A DNA stretch of 64,000 bases from Carallia brachiata (lineage: Eukaryota; Streptophyta; Magnoliopsida; Malpighiales; Rhizophoraceae): contig JADCRB010000025.1 in NCBI GenBank assembly GCA_021464245.1, positions 3,074,245 to 3,138,244 on the forward strand, in the 5' to 3' direction. The position numbers and the translations under genes are program-made. Shown piece by piece: positions 48,175 through 60,300 of the stretch (the stretch's first letter is position 1; each line of letters begins with the position of its first letter). Under the pieces are notes generated by a model, which did no database searches, was not told the origin of the DNA, and saw only the letters and a list, made by a program, of their open reading frames with translations.

Positions 48175-51100
48175 ATTAACAATATATTAAATATATATTA
48201 CAGATAATATAAAAAAAATCACCACATTTATTTTTTTTAACAAATGTAACACAACTTTAAAAAATTAATAATTTTACCATAATTTAATTTTTTTATAACA
48301 AATTTAACACGTCAGTTCTTATTAATTAAAATCGTTATGCATGCTGATGTGGCATGATGATGAAAAAATATATTGATATGTACAAAAATCAAATGGGTGA
48401 TGTAACGCCACATTAACAATAAATTTATTACACTTACAACCCCGAACCCAAATATTTGATAACTATATTTAATTATTAGTATTTTTTTTTGATAGAAGAC
48501 ATGTAATCATATCATTACATAAATGAAACATTACATAAGTACACAGCCAATAGGGAGCACAGAATAGGAGGCAAAGTATTGTGTCATACATATTCAACAT
48601 GCATTACACTAGAAGCCTGAGCTAGATAATGAGCAACACAGTTGGCTTCTCTCCTAACATAGCGAAAGGAGGAGGAACATAATTTTGAAGCCATAGAGCA
48701 GACATCTGCCGCCAATTGGGCAATCCAATTGCTTTCTGGTCCAGGAGATAATATTGCTCTAACAGCTGGAAGACAATCTAACTCAAAAACAACACGGTCC
48801 AAAGATAAAGAAATAGCCACTTGAACACCAAGACAAATCCCCAACATTTCCAAAAGGTCTGCCTAATTTTGAGCATGTAAGGTCTTCGTAATGGCATAAA
48901 TCAAATTACCCATATGATCTCGAATTGCAACCTCGACACCACAATGACTAGGGGACATAGCAACATCCGTGTTGATTTTAAAGAAACCCGACATACGAGG
49001 CTCCCAGCAGGTAATTATTGATGGAGGCAACAAAATAGTATGAGTGACCTGTTGCTTTCTGAAGTCAGAATACAGGTTCAGAGCCATAATGACCACTATA
49101 TGGGGCAAAGTAGATTTCTGGTGAAATATGCATCGGTTTCGTGCCTTCCAAATCGCCCATGAGATCATAAGAACAAGATCAAACTGATCCTTCGGTAGCA
49201 AGCTTGCCAAGTCTCGAATCCAAAATGCAAAACTTTCTAGCAAAGATTTGCGCAACCGCAGTCCCAATGGGCATAAAAACCAAATTCCAGAGATAGTTGG
49301 GCAAGCAAGAAGGGCATGCTTAGTGGTCTCAAGGCCATCCCCCCAAGGTGCACACTCCAAGCCGATTTCAACACCCCGGCGGGCTTGGTCATAGCAGGTT
49401 GGTATAAAACCTTTGATTGCGCGCCATATGAAGTGTTTCACTTTGTTTGGGACTCCTGAATTCCAAATCTTCTTAAACCATCTTGGATCAAGGTCTGCCG
49501 TTGAAGAAGACAGTTGAGGTGCAGAGGCAATGAAGCGTGAGAGCTGTATGTGATATGCACTCTTAATAGATAATTGACCACTACCAGAGAAATGCCAAAC
49601 TAATTGATCATCTGGTCCACGAGCACTGAGAGGTATAACTAAGATTTGAGTTGCTTCAGTAGGAGTAAATAACCTGCAAACCAAGCTATGTCTCCACATT
49701 TTGGTGTCATCATTGATAAGAGAATTCACAATCACATAATTAGGCGAGGGACATGAGGAAGATACACGAAAGCCAAGTTGTTGTGGCAACCAAGGGTCTT
49801 CCCAAATCGTACTCTATGCCCATTCCCTATCTGCCATCTTAAACCTTGTTGCAATAAACCCTTTGAAGCAAGGATACTGTGCCCAGTGAAGCTGGGATGG
49901 TGACCAAGGGAAGCACAAAGGAAAGAGCTATGAGGGTAGTATCGCCCACCAATAACCCGTGAAACTAGAGAGGAAGGGTTCTGTGTTAGTCACCATGCTT
50001 GTTTGGCCAGCATCGCTGTATTGAAAGCGCGAAAATTATGGAAGCCTAAACTGCCAAGAGTTACAAAGGGAAGACTAAGATGACCAATGCAATTTTCTAC
50101 GGCCTGAATTTTTACCCCACCAAAAACTGTTAAGCATTCTCTCTAGCTCTTGACACAGGGAGATTGTGAGTTGAAAGCAACTCATGATATAGGTAGGAAT
50201 GGCTTGTAGGATCGCCTTGATGAATACCTCTTTACCACCTCGCGATAAATATCTCTCCTTCCAACCCGCTATCTTCTTACGGACACGATCCAACACCAAA
50301 TTAAGAATCTGTCACCTTGAGAGACCGATCATCATAGGTATTCCCAAGTACGTCTTGAGGGATGTAGAAGCCGTTAAACCCAACTCTTCTTGTAGAGCAT
50401 TTTTAGACGTATCACATACATTCCAGCTAAAAATAAGTTCAGTCTTCTCAAGATTAATTTTCTGCCTCGAAGCACGTTCATAGGAAATCAAAATTCTTTT
50501 TATCTCCAAGCATTCTGATTTCGTTGCAGATGAGAATAAAAGGTTGTCATCAGCAAAAAACAAGTGTGTGATAGGAGGAGAGGCTCTACTGATTCGAATA
50601 CCATGGATAGAGCCATGCCTATGTGCATGTAGAAGAACTGCTTCATGGACTTGATTATCTTAAACAATTAATACATTAATCTTTCTTTTCTAAATAATTA
50701 AAAACTATTTCCTTGTAATTTTTAGAACTCACGTTGCATTTAAGAGAGACAAAAACCCCAAAACAAAATCCCACATGTGGGAACCCTAAAACGCCGAAGT
50801 GGTGAAACACAAAAAGAAAAGGAAGCGAGGAAGAAATTGATAGATAAGAGAAATTGAGAGTTGCCATAACAATCAACTTGGACTAATGAACGAAGATTCG
50901 AGACCATGTTGCTTATGATCAAAATGATCTCCCTCGAAGAGAACTGCTTCATAGAGAACCGATAATTGATTCCTAGTCAATTTGTTTTCGTTTTGTTGTC
51001 GGCCCCGTCCTTCAAAAATCAATTTTTGTGGACCAACTATTGTCTTCTACTCTCTAATACAATTTTAGATTCTTAGGGACTACCTCTGCTCCATTGCAAA

Positions 51101-52205
51101 AGTCTTTTTTAGCGTTCTCTCCATTACCAAATCTTGTCTCCTTCTCAAATGCCTTTTTGTTGTTTAGGCCTTTCTCAATTGTAACTCTCCCGGTATTTAC
51201 GATTTTCAATTATTAAGGATTTTTGTTTTTTTTTTGAATAAAACTAAACGTGGGGTTTAAAAGTTAAAAGGAAATAATTTTTAATTTTTTAGGAAAAACA
51301 GATTAATATCTTAATTATTTAAATTAATAAAATTTAATTATAAAATATTTGGATTAGGATTTGTGAGTTCAATGAGTGTTGATATGGTGCCTCATCACTT
51401 TAGAAGTACGGACACTCTGAGAATGGGAAGTACTACATGTCGGACAGGTGTCTGACACGGACACGCAGTTAGAAGTGTCAGTAAAAAAAATTTTTTAAAG
51501 AAAATTCAAATACGCATATCGGACACAAATCAGACATGAAGAGTACAAGTGTCTGACATGTTACGGATATACCTGAATATTTTTATGATTATTTTTAATA
51601 AATAAAAAAGAAAAAAACTTAGAAAGTTATAATTGAATGTTGTCACTTGCTAGTAATTTTTAAAACGTTCGGATTTCAACTTATTTTAATTTTAACAAAA
51701 AAATCAAATTGATTACAAAATCTTATATTTTTATTTCGGTACTTCACAATAAAGAACAAAAGATCTTACGATATGTTCTTTGAAAAAAAATTTCTAAAAC
51801 CTATAATAACTATAAAAATATATATTTAAATGTTTTCAAGTGAATAAAATTTATAAAATTACTTATATATATATCTGTGTCCAAACTATATCCGTATCCT
51901 AATATTTTTAAAGTTAATGTATTACTGTATTTTTATTGTAATGTGTCCATATCGCTGTATCTGTATCTGTGCTTCATAACTCATCACTCATTTGATTTTT
52001 GTACACATAAGTAATTTTTTTCGTCATCATGCCACATCAACAAGGATAATAATTTTAACTAACGAGAGTTGACGATTTGTTAAATTTGTTAAAAAAAAAT
52101 TTAGACTGCGTTAAAAATTATACTAAATTTATTAAAAATACAAAAGTGGTAATTTTTTATATTAATCCTAAATATTATTTATATTTATATAATGTATTAA
52201 AAAAT
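48175..52205. mobile_element. Large inverted repeat (about 220-bp arms) enclosing a LINE
   Basis: The left arm, about 48175-48405, and right arm, about 51984-52205, are inverted copies. Matching landmarks are CTGATGTGGCATGATGATGA at 48347 against the complement of TCGTCATCATGCCACATCAA at 52021, and GTACAAAAATCAAATGGGTG at 48381 against the complement of CACTCATTTGATTTTTGTAC near 51987. Between the arms lie a LINE remnant (48481-50655), AT-rich filler and a CGGACAC/GTGTCTGAC repeat cluster (51430-51565). The simplest reading is a long-TIR transposon with a later LINE insertion. Exact ends and target duplication not resolved. Confidence 0.6.
48481..50655 (-). pseudogene. LINE (non-LTR retrotransposon) ORF2 remnant, 5' truncated
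   Basis: Minus strand. It begins inside the reverse transcriptase (HGSIHGIRISRA, then LFFADDNLLF with the FADD catalytic pair near 50560, and LKTYLGIPMM at 50350). It continues through KIAGWKERYLSRGGKEVFIK (50270) and FHNFRAFNTAMLAKQAWW (50045) to the zf-RVT domain (IWNSGVPNKVKHFIWRAIKG at 49470; CAPWGDGLETTKHALLAC at 49350; MISWAIWKARNRCIFH at 49170) and ends with an RNase H-like domain (FFKINTDVA at 48985; VVFELDCLPAV at 48790). A run of about 10 T on the plus strand at 48482-48491 is its poly(A) tail. In-frame stops (near 50310, 50017 and 48864) and frame changes (near 50080 and 49810) show it is dead. Confidence 0.85.
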
Positions 52206-52979
52206 ATGGTATCCAATACATACTTGCCTTAGATTTTGTCGTAGCTTCCTGTACTGTGGTCTTGAACACCTGACAGGTGGGTCTCCTCTTTGATTTTGTC
52301 AATTGAAATGGGAAGGGAGACTTGGTTCTAATTTCATTGGAAAATATTATACGCATTTCCAAAATATGTGAATATATTTAAATAGGTATGATATATTTGA
52401 ACACTAAGAGATGTATAAATTTAGATTCAGCATTTATTGTGACTGCACTCAAATTCAAAAATTTTGGTACAACATCATTCCATATTTAATACCAGACTAA
52501 AACCAGCCGTGGCAGACAAGTGGGTGTTCTTATGGGAAATTACCTTTCCGTTAACGTTGTCGTTGCATGTGAGATATGTATTAACAACTTCAGCCTTCAG
52601 CCCGTTCGAAAAAAAAAAAAAAGGGCCCTTCAGCACTCTTGCTTTTATTAAGATCGGTCAATTTGTTCTTTTGCGCTGTGTATCTCGTGTACAAGTCATA
52701 TAAGATACGTATTTTATATCTGTATCCGTATTTTATAGAGATTGCAATTATTATCTTATAGATTTAAAGACACATTTTTCAGTTAAACTCAATCATATTA
52801 CTGCTTAATTACCTTTAATTTGATCAACAGCATACATGGCACAAGTGCGCACAAGCAAGTATGAACAACCAAAGACAGTACATGCATCACTATCTAAGGC
52901 ACTAAGCACAAAGTCAAAACAGATAGCTCTTATTAAACAAGCTCGTGATCAGGTTTGATCGCCTCCGCGCGTGACTCAA
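52206..52979. other. Spacer; probable 3' region of the small ORF at its right end
   Basis: AT-rich, with an A-run at about 52610-52621. On the minus strand the stretch 52979-52800 is less AT-rich and could be the 3' UTR of the ORF at 52980-53210. Nothing else recognised. Confidence 0.35.
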
Positions 52980-53210
52980 TTAGGCTCCGCGGATGTGTTG
53001 AAGTTGCCGGAAGTGTTGTTGGGCCGCCGCGTTACTGCCAGACGCCTGATCCTTTCCTTTGTCGTCCAACATATCACTTGCAGTGATTGAACTTGGATCA
53101 CCTGGGGTTGGTTCAGGAGGATTATTAAACAGGTGAATTAGGATTCTCACCACACAACCAAAAAGAGGAAGGGACCAACACGTGACTACGACTAACTGTC
53201 TGGGATTCAT
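52980..53210 (-). CDS. Small candidate protein, 76 aa, unrecognised
   Basis: Single-exon frame with ATG at 53210 and TAA at 52980. Residues about 6-28 (LVVVTCWSLPLFGCVVRILI) are hydrophobic and could be a signal peptide or signal anchor. The rest is hydrophilic and Pro/Asp/Ser/Gln-rich (NNPPEPTPGDPSSITASDML, then SGSNAAAQQHFRQLQHIRGA at the end). That layout, hydrophobic start plus polar variable tail, resembles plant small secreted peptide precursors, but I see no conserved motif of a known peptide family. Base composition is clearly less AT-rich than the flanks and the third positions look coding-like. The first Met is in a neutral context. It could also be a non-coding transcript. Confidence 0.4.
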   Translation of the reverse strand: MNPRQLVVVTCWSLPLFGCVVRILIHLFNNPPEPTPGDPSSITASDMLDDKGKDQASGSNAAAQQHFRQLQHIRGA

Positions 53211-53448
53211 ATGTAGCTAGCTTCTGGCTGATCAAAGTTTAAATGATGCAATTATTTTTTAAAACAAAACCTCCCGGAAGGGCTTAAGGAAGTGTGTTTG
53301 TACTTATAATCTAAAAATCAAGGAATATTAATTTAACACATTTCGTAACTACTACGCCAAGGAAATTTCAATCAGTGAATAGTCAAGCAAACACAAAATG
53401 TCCCACAGAGCTTTTTTTTTGTTTTTTTAGTAGAAGAGCTCCATTAGA
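53211..53448. other. Upstream flank of the small ORF
   Basis: AT-rich. On the minus strand a GATTATAAGTAC stretch at about 53300-53311 is a weak TATA candidate for the small ORF. The last nine bases (53440-53448, TCCATTAGA) are the left target duplication of the following MITE. Confidence 0.3.
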
Positions 53449-53950
53449 CGGGATAAGTATTTTTGGAGTTCTAAACCTTTAGATTTTTTTACATTTGAAT
53501 TCTAAATCTTTTTTAATATTTCATTTGAGTCATAAATCTTTTAATTTTTTATTATATCAGTCTTTTAAGTTACGAAAAGTAATCAATCTATTAATAAGTG
53601 AGTTTAATTTAATAAAAATTATTTAAAAAAACTTAAATACATGAATTAAATATTTTTTTCATCAATAAAATATGCATATTAAATATTTTTTTAATCAACA
53701 AATATACGAATTAAATAGGTAACATGCATATTTTTTTATAGAAAAAATATTCAATTCATATATTTAATCTTTTTTAAATAATTTTTTGTAAAGTTAAAAT
53801 TATTTTTTAATAGATTGATCACTTTTGTTAAACAAAGAGACTGATTTGGTAGAAAATCAAAAGGTTTAGGACTCAAATGAAATATCAAAAAAATTTAGAA
53901 TTCAAACGTAAAAAAATTTAAAAGTTTATAACTAAAAAAATGCTTATCCC
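53449..53950. mobile_element. 500-bp MITE of the GGGATAAG family, copy 2, with 9-bp target duplication
   Basis: Ends CGGGATAAGTATTTTTGGAG and ...ATGCTTATCCC. Flanked by exact TCCATTAGA at 53440-53448 and 53951-53959; a tenth position is C on the left and T on the right. A 9-10-bp duplication and long arms point to a Mutator-like non-autonomous element. It aligns along its full length with copies at 15305 and 60925. No ORF. Confidence 0.88.
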
Positions 53951-53959
53951 TCCATTAGA

Positions 53960-56092
53960 TAGTAAGAGATTTTTGCTCGAAAAATTATCTGTATTATAAT
54001 AATTATTATATTTCATGTAAAAAATAATAATAAAATATGTAATAAAAAAATAATAAAAATCAAAACAAAACTCGTCAGAACATTAGTATTTAATCCTAGA
54101 CTGCTTTTCTTGACCTGCATTCCATTCAGCATCAATTTTCCGTTGACAGCGCTAGTTGGCTCCACCTCATTTGATTTATGGCCACTAATGGCCACTAACG
54201 CATTAACACTGCATGTACCGTACAGCTTCATTGCAGAGATGCAAACAATTTGACATCTTACACAATCAACACAATCATAATTATTACTCACATAAAAATG
54301 AAAAGGAAAATATTAAATATATAGAAGTTTGTATTTTGAGAATATATATATTTAATAAAATAATATTTTTATTATTTTAAAAAAAAATTTAAAATTTTTT
54401 TTTAAAATAATTTCATATAATATCTATATTTTATATTATAAAATAATACTTATTTAAATTTAAATTTAAATTTTATAAAAAAATTATTATTTTAATAACT
54501 CGAACGGTTCGGTGCATTATTTAGCAGCACCTAAATTATCTAAATTAAAAATATATAATGAATAATTATGATATTATAATATATATAAGATTGCATCTAT
54601 CTTGAGTTAATATTGACATAAGTTTAGGTATCATTTTTTTTTTTAACTTAAAGGGAAAGCTTTTTTTCCGGTAAAAAAAAATTAAAAAAGAAAGTTAGGA
54701 GTGGTTCGCCGCAATAATGTCAGAGCAGATTATGCCACTTCTTCCGCTGGTCTAGCCAGGCTGCACTACCCAACCTAAGGAGGTTCCAAGTCCAAGTGCT
54801 GAGCAAGGATTATCAACCCAAGGACACCGAGGGGTGGCATATGCTTAGGTCCATTTCGTGTCTCAAATAATTATCTCGTAAGTAATTTTATCACTTGAAC
54901 CCTACATAACTATTTAAAGAAAAAATGAAGCACTAGATATTTGTGACGAAAATTTTTCAACGTTCGATTCGCACGGCTTTAGTAATATCAAAGTAAACAT
55001 ATTCAATTATCACATATTGTGGTTTAGTAATAAATTTTAAATGTATTGTATATTAGGTTTTGGCTTAAAGTTTTACTAAAATGTTTGATAGAATTAAATC
55101 TAAGTTTGGTCTTATGCTCTCCATACTAGAATCACATACTTTTAATGGGGTTATTTCTTACTGTTAGGATACCAACTCTCTTTCTTTTTTTTCAAGTGAA
55201 AAAAAAAAGATACCATAGTCAAGGATTATGACTTATGTTGCCCAGAACATTTTTTCTTGAGATAAATTTAATCATAATCCTAGATACTTTCATGGTCTTG
55301 GCTCTCTAGGACCTATGGCTATCCATGGGGGTGCATAGATGAGTGACGACTTCATATGGGCTTGTACGTTTTTCTAAAGAGAAACAGTGTTTTGTTCTAA
55401 TCATCGATCCTGTGATTGTGCCGGATGGCATATGTTTTCACTTACATGGTGTAAAGAAATTGAATTCCGATGTGCAGGTGATCTTTGAATAGATTATGTT
55501 ATAGCTCACGTTATTTACTGTTATTAACAATAATTAATATCAGAACTCCGGGCAGTTCTATCACGATAACTATAAGGCCATTGATTCAATTAAGATCATT
55601 TTTTTTAACATTAAATTTAATTTGTTGTAGTGTGTTTTATGGTTACCGCCAAAGATGAAAATTTTCTTCGTTTTTGTCTTACAATAATCCGATAAAGGAA
55701 ACAAAACCTCAAAGAATAAAGTTGAAAAAAAGATCGAATTTTATCTACTAATAGTAATTAAAAAAAGGAAAAACATCATAATGCACATTAAAAATTTAAT
55801 TTTGTCAACAAAAATAGCTGCTGCGAGGAGCACTATATATTGCGAGCTAAGTGTTAATATGGAAAGTTCAATGAGACGGCATTACTTGCCTCGACTCCAC
55901 TAAGGGCGAGAAGATGCCAAATATATGCAGAAAACCAAGGAGAAACTAGTTCAAATGGTCCTAAGTGAAAGTGAAGTTCCTTGGGTCTTCGTAGAATTTT
56001 TTCAGTTAATTAATTTTGATTGGAACTCGAATCGGGGACGAAACAACTCTAAGTTTTTGGTAACAAAAGGTGTTGCCTTCTAGAGAGCTTTA
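53960..56092. other. Gene-free spacer
   Basis: Mostly AT-rich. Two milder patches, about 54690-54860 and 55090-55480, carry no frame I recognise; the first contains text such as CCAAGTCCAAGTGCTGAGCA and may be a worn repeat. A 92-codon frame at 54013-54291 (minus) has no recognisable content. Confidence 0.4.
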
Positions 56093-56473
56093 TGGTGTAT
56101 TTGAATTGTTAGAAAATTGTAAGAAAAAAAGTCGTGAGAAAGAAAATTGTAAAAAAAATAAAATTATTTGAATATATAATAAAATTGTGAGAAAAAATAA
56201 TGTGAAAGAAAAATAAATAGTAATTTGTGAGAGAAAAAATTGTGAGAAAATTAGATTGTTTAGATTGATGAGAAAGTTATGTCAAAGAAAATGATAGAAA
56301 AGTAAAATGAATGGTAATTTGTAAAAGAAAAAGTTGTAAGAAAATTATATTGTTTAGATTGATGAAAAAATTGTGAGAAAGAAAAGTTATGAGAAAACAA
56401 AATTGTAATGATTATTTATTTTTTTTCTAAACAATTTCTTTCTCATGTTTTTCTAAGCAAACCAAACAGGCCA
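56093..56473. mobile_element. MITE of the TTGTGAGAAAG family, copy 2
   Basis: Left end TGGTGTATTTGAATTGTTAG; right end, read on the minus strand, TGGCCTGTTTGGTTTGCTTA. The interior repeats TTGTGAGAAAG/TTGTAAGAAA many times and the right arm is the complement. Related to the copy at 41758-42136. No target duplication identified. Confidence 0.65.
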
Positions 56474-57334
56474 TTCGATATGGACCTTTTGTGATGAGTA
56501 AGCTTCTCTCTGACTGCATTTTCAAGTGCTGGTTCAAAACAAATATAGCCCTTCATTTTCAACTGGGAAAAAAAAAGTCAGATTTCTATTTCCTTTTGAA
56601 AAAATTCCCATGGAGAAACAAATTGCATGTATCAAAAAGAAATGTAATTAAAGTTTTTTTTTTTTTTTGGTACCAGTAATTAGATGTGAGAATCGAGCAG
56701 GTCCAGTAATATTAGTTTGGATTCCAATTAGGTTTATCGAGTCTCATGTATTTTGAGTTTTGAGTTAATTGAGTATTGAATTCAACTGAAGTTTTAGATT
56801 TTCAAACTATGAACTCGAGTTATTCAGTTTTGGATTTCACGGGTTCGAGTTTTGGATTAATTGGCTTCTACGTCAGTCGAGTGTCGGGTTATTTTCAAGT
56901 TTTTGGCTTATGAATCATTGATTTTTTCAGTTAATACAAGTTAAGTCGAATCGAGTTTTAGATTGGTGAAGTCAATTTTTGCTACCTCTGCAAGTTGTTC
57001 AAAGTTCACGCCGGGTATATTCTACCAACAGAGATGAATTTCCTATACTAACTAAGCTAGTCCTCTTAGACCTGCTTGCTTGTCTACATACACAGAAATG
57101 AACTGAACTTGTATAATTTTCAGAATCTCTTTGATCTTCAACAAGTGACATACATCCAAACTATGTTCCACGGAGGAAAAACAAAAGAAGGGATAAACAA
57201 ACATGAAAAAAAAAAAAGAAGACATTATGTAGTCAGAAGTTTACAAAGAAAATACATCAAAAAGTTGAATAGAATGAAAACAAGCAAACCAATCAGGCCA
57301 CCACCAGCACTAACATGAAATTTACAGCTGCCAA
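56474..57334. other. Spacer before the TMK-type gene 3' end
   Basis: Contains A- and T-runs and, at about 56690-56990, a repetitive stretch rich in GAGTTTTGGATT/TCGAGTT phrases, typical of worn dispersed repeats. The part left of 57335 should hold the 3' UTR of the kinase gene. Confidence 0.4.
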
Positions 57335-60300
57335 TTATCTCCCATCTGCAGACGTAAATGACTCAGCAAATCCATAAGGACGGGTTGGTATGCTGGTCTG
57401 GGTGTTGTCTAAGCTGGGAAGGAGCGAAGAAGATGATGACTCCATGTTGCTTCTACCTTCGAAAGCTTGCCATTTCTTAAGTGCCTGTGGCAATGACATT
57501 TCAAGATCAATGCCATATATATCTTCAGAATTCTGATCAGTTGGTTTCCAGAGCTCCACCAAAGACGAGAGGACATTAACAGCATGACCCATGTCAGGCC
57601 TTTGATGCGGCTCCCTCGCACAGCAGTGACCTGCCAATTCTGCAACCGTGCTGATACTGGCTAGAGTTTCTTCATTTAGATCAATTGTAGGGTCGATGGC
57701 TTTGCGAAATGAATCCTTGTTAAGGTGCAGTCTACGGAACCATGTTACAAGATGCATACTTTCCTCAGGCTGGCTCTCATCGAGAGCTTTTCTACCCGTG
57801 ATAATTTCCATTAATATTACCCCAAAACTGTAGACATCGACTTTAGTTGTCACTCGACCGGTAACTGCCATCATGCATCAGAAACATGGGTGCACGTTTA
57901 AGAATAAATCACGAGTTAAGAGAAATTAACAAAACAAACATATGATCAACATGCAGATGAAAGAAGAGAAAGAAATTAGAACCAGAAAAAAAAATGGAAG
58001 ATAACTAAGGCAAAGCCAATTTTATGGAAAAGTTCCGATGTCCAAGAGATATTCCAATGCATGCAAATCATCGTTTCACCTCAGCGAGACACGTGATTCT
58101 GTGTAGCATGAAACAATTAGATTTCAAACCAAACTTAATTCATAATGGCATGGAATGACAAGAAAAAATTCATACATCCGACAACAATTAAAATTGGAAA
58201 CTAATGCTCCGTTCTTGTTGTAGCATTTGTATAAAGTACCAAAACTCAACCATTCGCTGACAAATACAGAGGCAAAAACAATGGAAGAATAGCTACCTGC
58301 ATATTCTGGAGCCAAGTATCCAAAAGTTCCAGCAACTCTAGTTTCAATTGAGCCCTTCCCCTCTGGTGCAAGACGAACAAGACCAAAATCTGCAACCTTA
58401 GCCCTCATATCATCACCAAGAAGAATATTTGAAGGTTTCAAGTCCCTGTGTATGAAACTTTGATGTGCCAAACCATGAAGGTATTCAACACCTCTTGCAA
58501 CATCCAAGGCTATCGTCAATCTCTTTGTCCATTCCAGGGGTTTTAGTCCTTCTGCCCAGTTGAAGAGATGTCTACTAAGGGTCCCTTGCGGCATATATTC
58601 ATATACAAGTAGCTTTTCATTGCCATCCAAGCAGTAACCAAGAAGAGCAACAAGATGCCGGTGCCTAACCTTAGTCAAAACAGCAATCTCAGACTTGAAC
58701 TCAGCTAGTCCTTTCCCACTTATGACCCCAGATTCCATTCTTTTGACCGCAATCTTTGTACCATCATGCAACTCACCTTTGTACACCACTCCAAAACCTC
58801 CTTGTCCCAGTATGTTGTCCTCACTAAAGTTGTTAGTAACATTCTTCAGGACTTGAATAGAAATGACCATATTCCCAGCCTCAACCATTTGAATGTCCCC
58901 ATGATCACTGGTAGAAATGGTATGAGTCTCACTAACTGCACCAACACTCACACTTGAGCCAGCAACTGTGATCTTCACACTCTCATTATCAGACCCAGAA
59001 TGGCGAGGATGGACCACCATTGCATTTGGGCTCTGTACTCTACTGAACCGCTTTTGTTTCTTCTTATACAGACAGAAAACCAGCAAGCCAATCAGAAATA
59101 TCATAAAAACACCCCCAATGACAGAAAAAACTACTATACCAATCGTAGCAGAAGATTTCTTGCCACCATTCCCAGAGCTGCCGCTGATTTGAGAACCTGC
59201 ACTCGTTGACAGACTTCCTGACGGTGAACCTGAAGATGTAGAACTATTGATATCTTTTCCTATATCTTGGTTACCATTAGTGTTCACAATTACATTACTC
59301 TTAAAAGATGGTACTTTTCCGTACAGCTTATTGTTTGACACATCAAGTTCCTTAAGTACAGGAAGAGCTGTGAGCTCCCGCGGAATAGAACCTGTGAGAT
59401 TATTATCAGCGAGAACCAATCTTTCCAATGACTTAAGCGAAGCAAACTCGGGGGCAATTGTTCCCGTAAGGCCCAACTTCTGAAAGTTAATAACAGTGAT
59501 GTTACCATTGACACAAGTAATTCCCACCCAATCTGCACAGGGATCATTCCCCTTCCAGTTCTCCGCAAACCTTTGAGGGTAATCCATCAACTTCACTATC
59601 AAAAGCAATGTTGTGACCCTGGAATCGCATTTACCAGGACTAGGCAAACAAAAACTATTTGAATTAGCCACCAAATCCACAGAAATTGAGCTCTTAAACT
59701 CAGGAAATGGCCCTTGAAGCAAATTATTAGTCAAATTCACCACTTTCAACGACTCGAGATTCACCAACGACAGAGGCACAGGACCAGTAAATGAATTATC
59801 CCTTAAACTCAAACTCTGCAAATCTTTGAAACTCGAAAAATCAGGTAAAGGACCCGAAAATTCATTAGAATGCAACCAGACCTCCTTCAACAGGGTCATA
59901 TTCTGTATGACATCGATATCACCATTAAGTTTACCACTGCTCATCTGCCCATTAAGCCACAAAGACTGAATTTGCCACCCGGAAAAGCTGCCTGGCAACC
60001 CGCCTTCAAGCTGGTTGAAGGCCAAGTGCAGTATGGATAGACCCGGAAAAGCATCCGGGCCAAAAAAGTCCGGTATTGACCCGGATATGTTGGCAGAATT
60101 TGCAGAGAAGTTCTGCAGAGCAGAAGCATTTTTTATGCTTTCCGGGATAACCCAAGTGGAAAACGGATTGTTATCTATGTCCACAGATTGTAGAGACGAC
60201 ATGCCAGAGAAAAAATCACTGGGAATGGAGCTAAACTTGTTGTTACTTAGCATCACCACTTGCAGTGAGCTTAACCCGTTTAAACTGGGGAGAGGACCCG

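Noticed and set aside
50634..50952. Repeat of GAACTGCTTCAT on either side of 50655-50940 as LINE target duplication
   Set aside because: One copy lies inside the LINE reading frame and no matching copy exists at the 3' poly(A) end, so it cannot be the target duplication.
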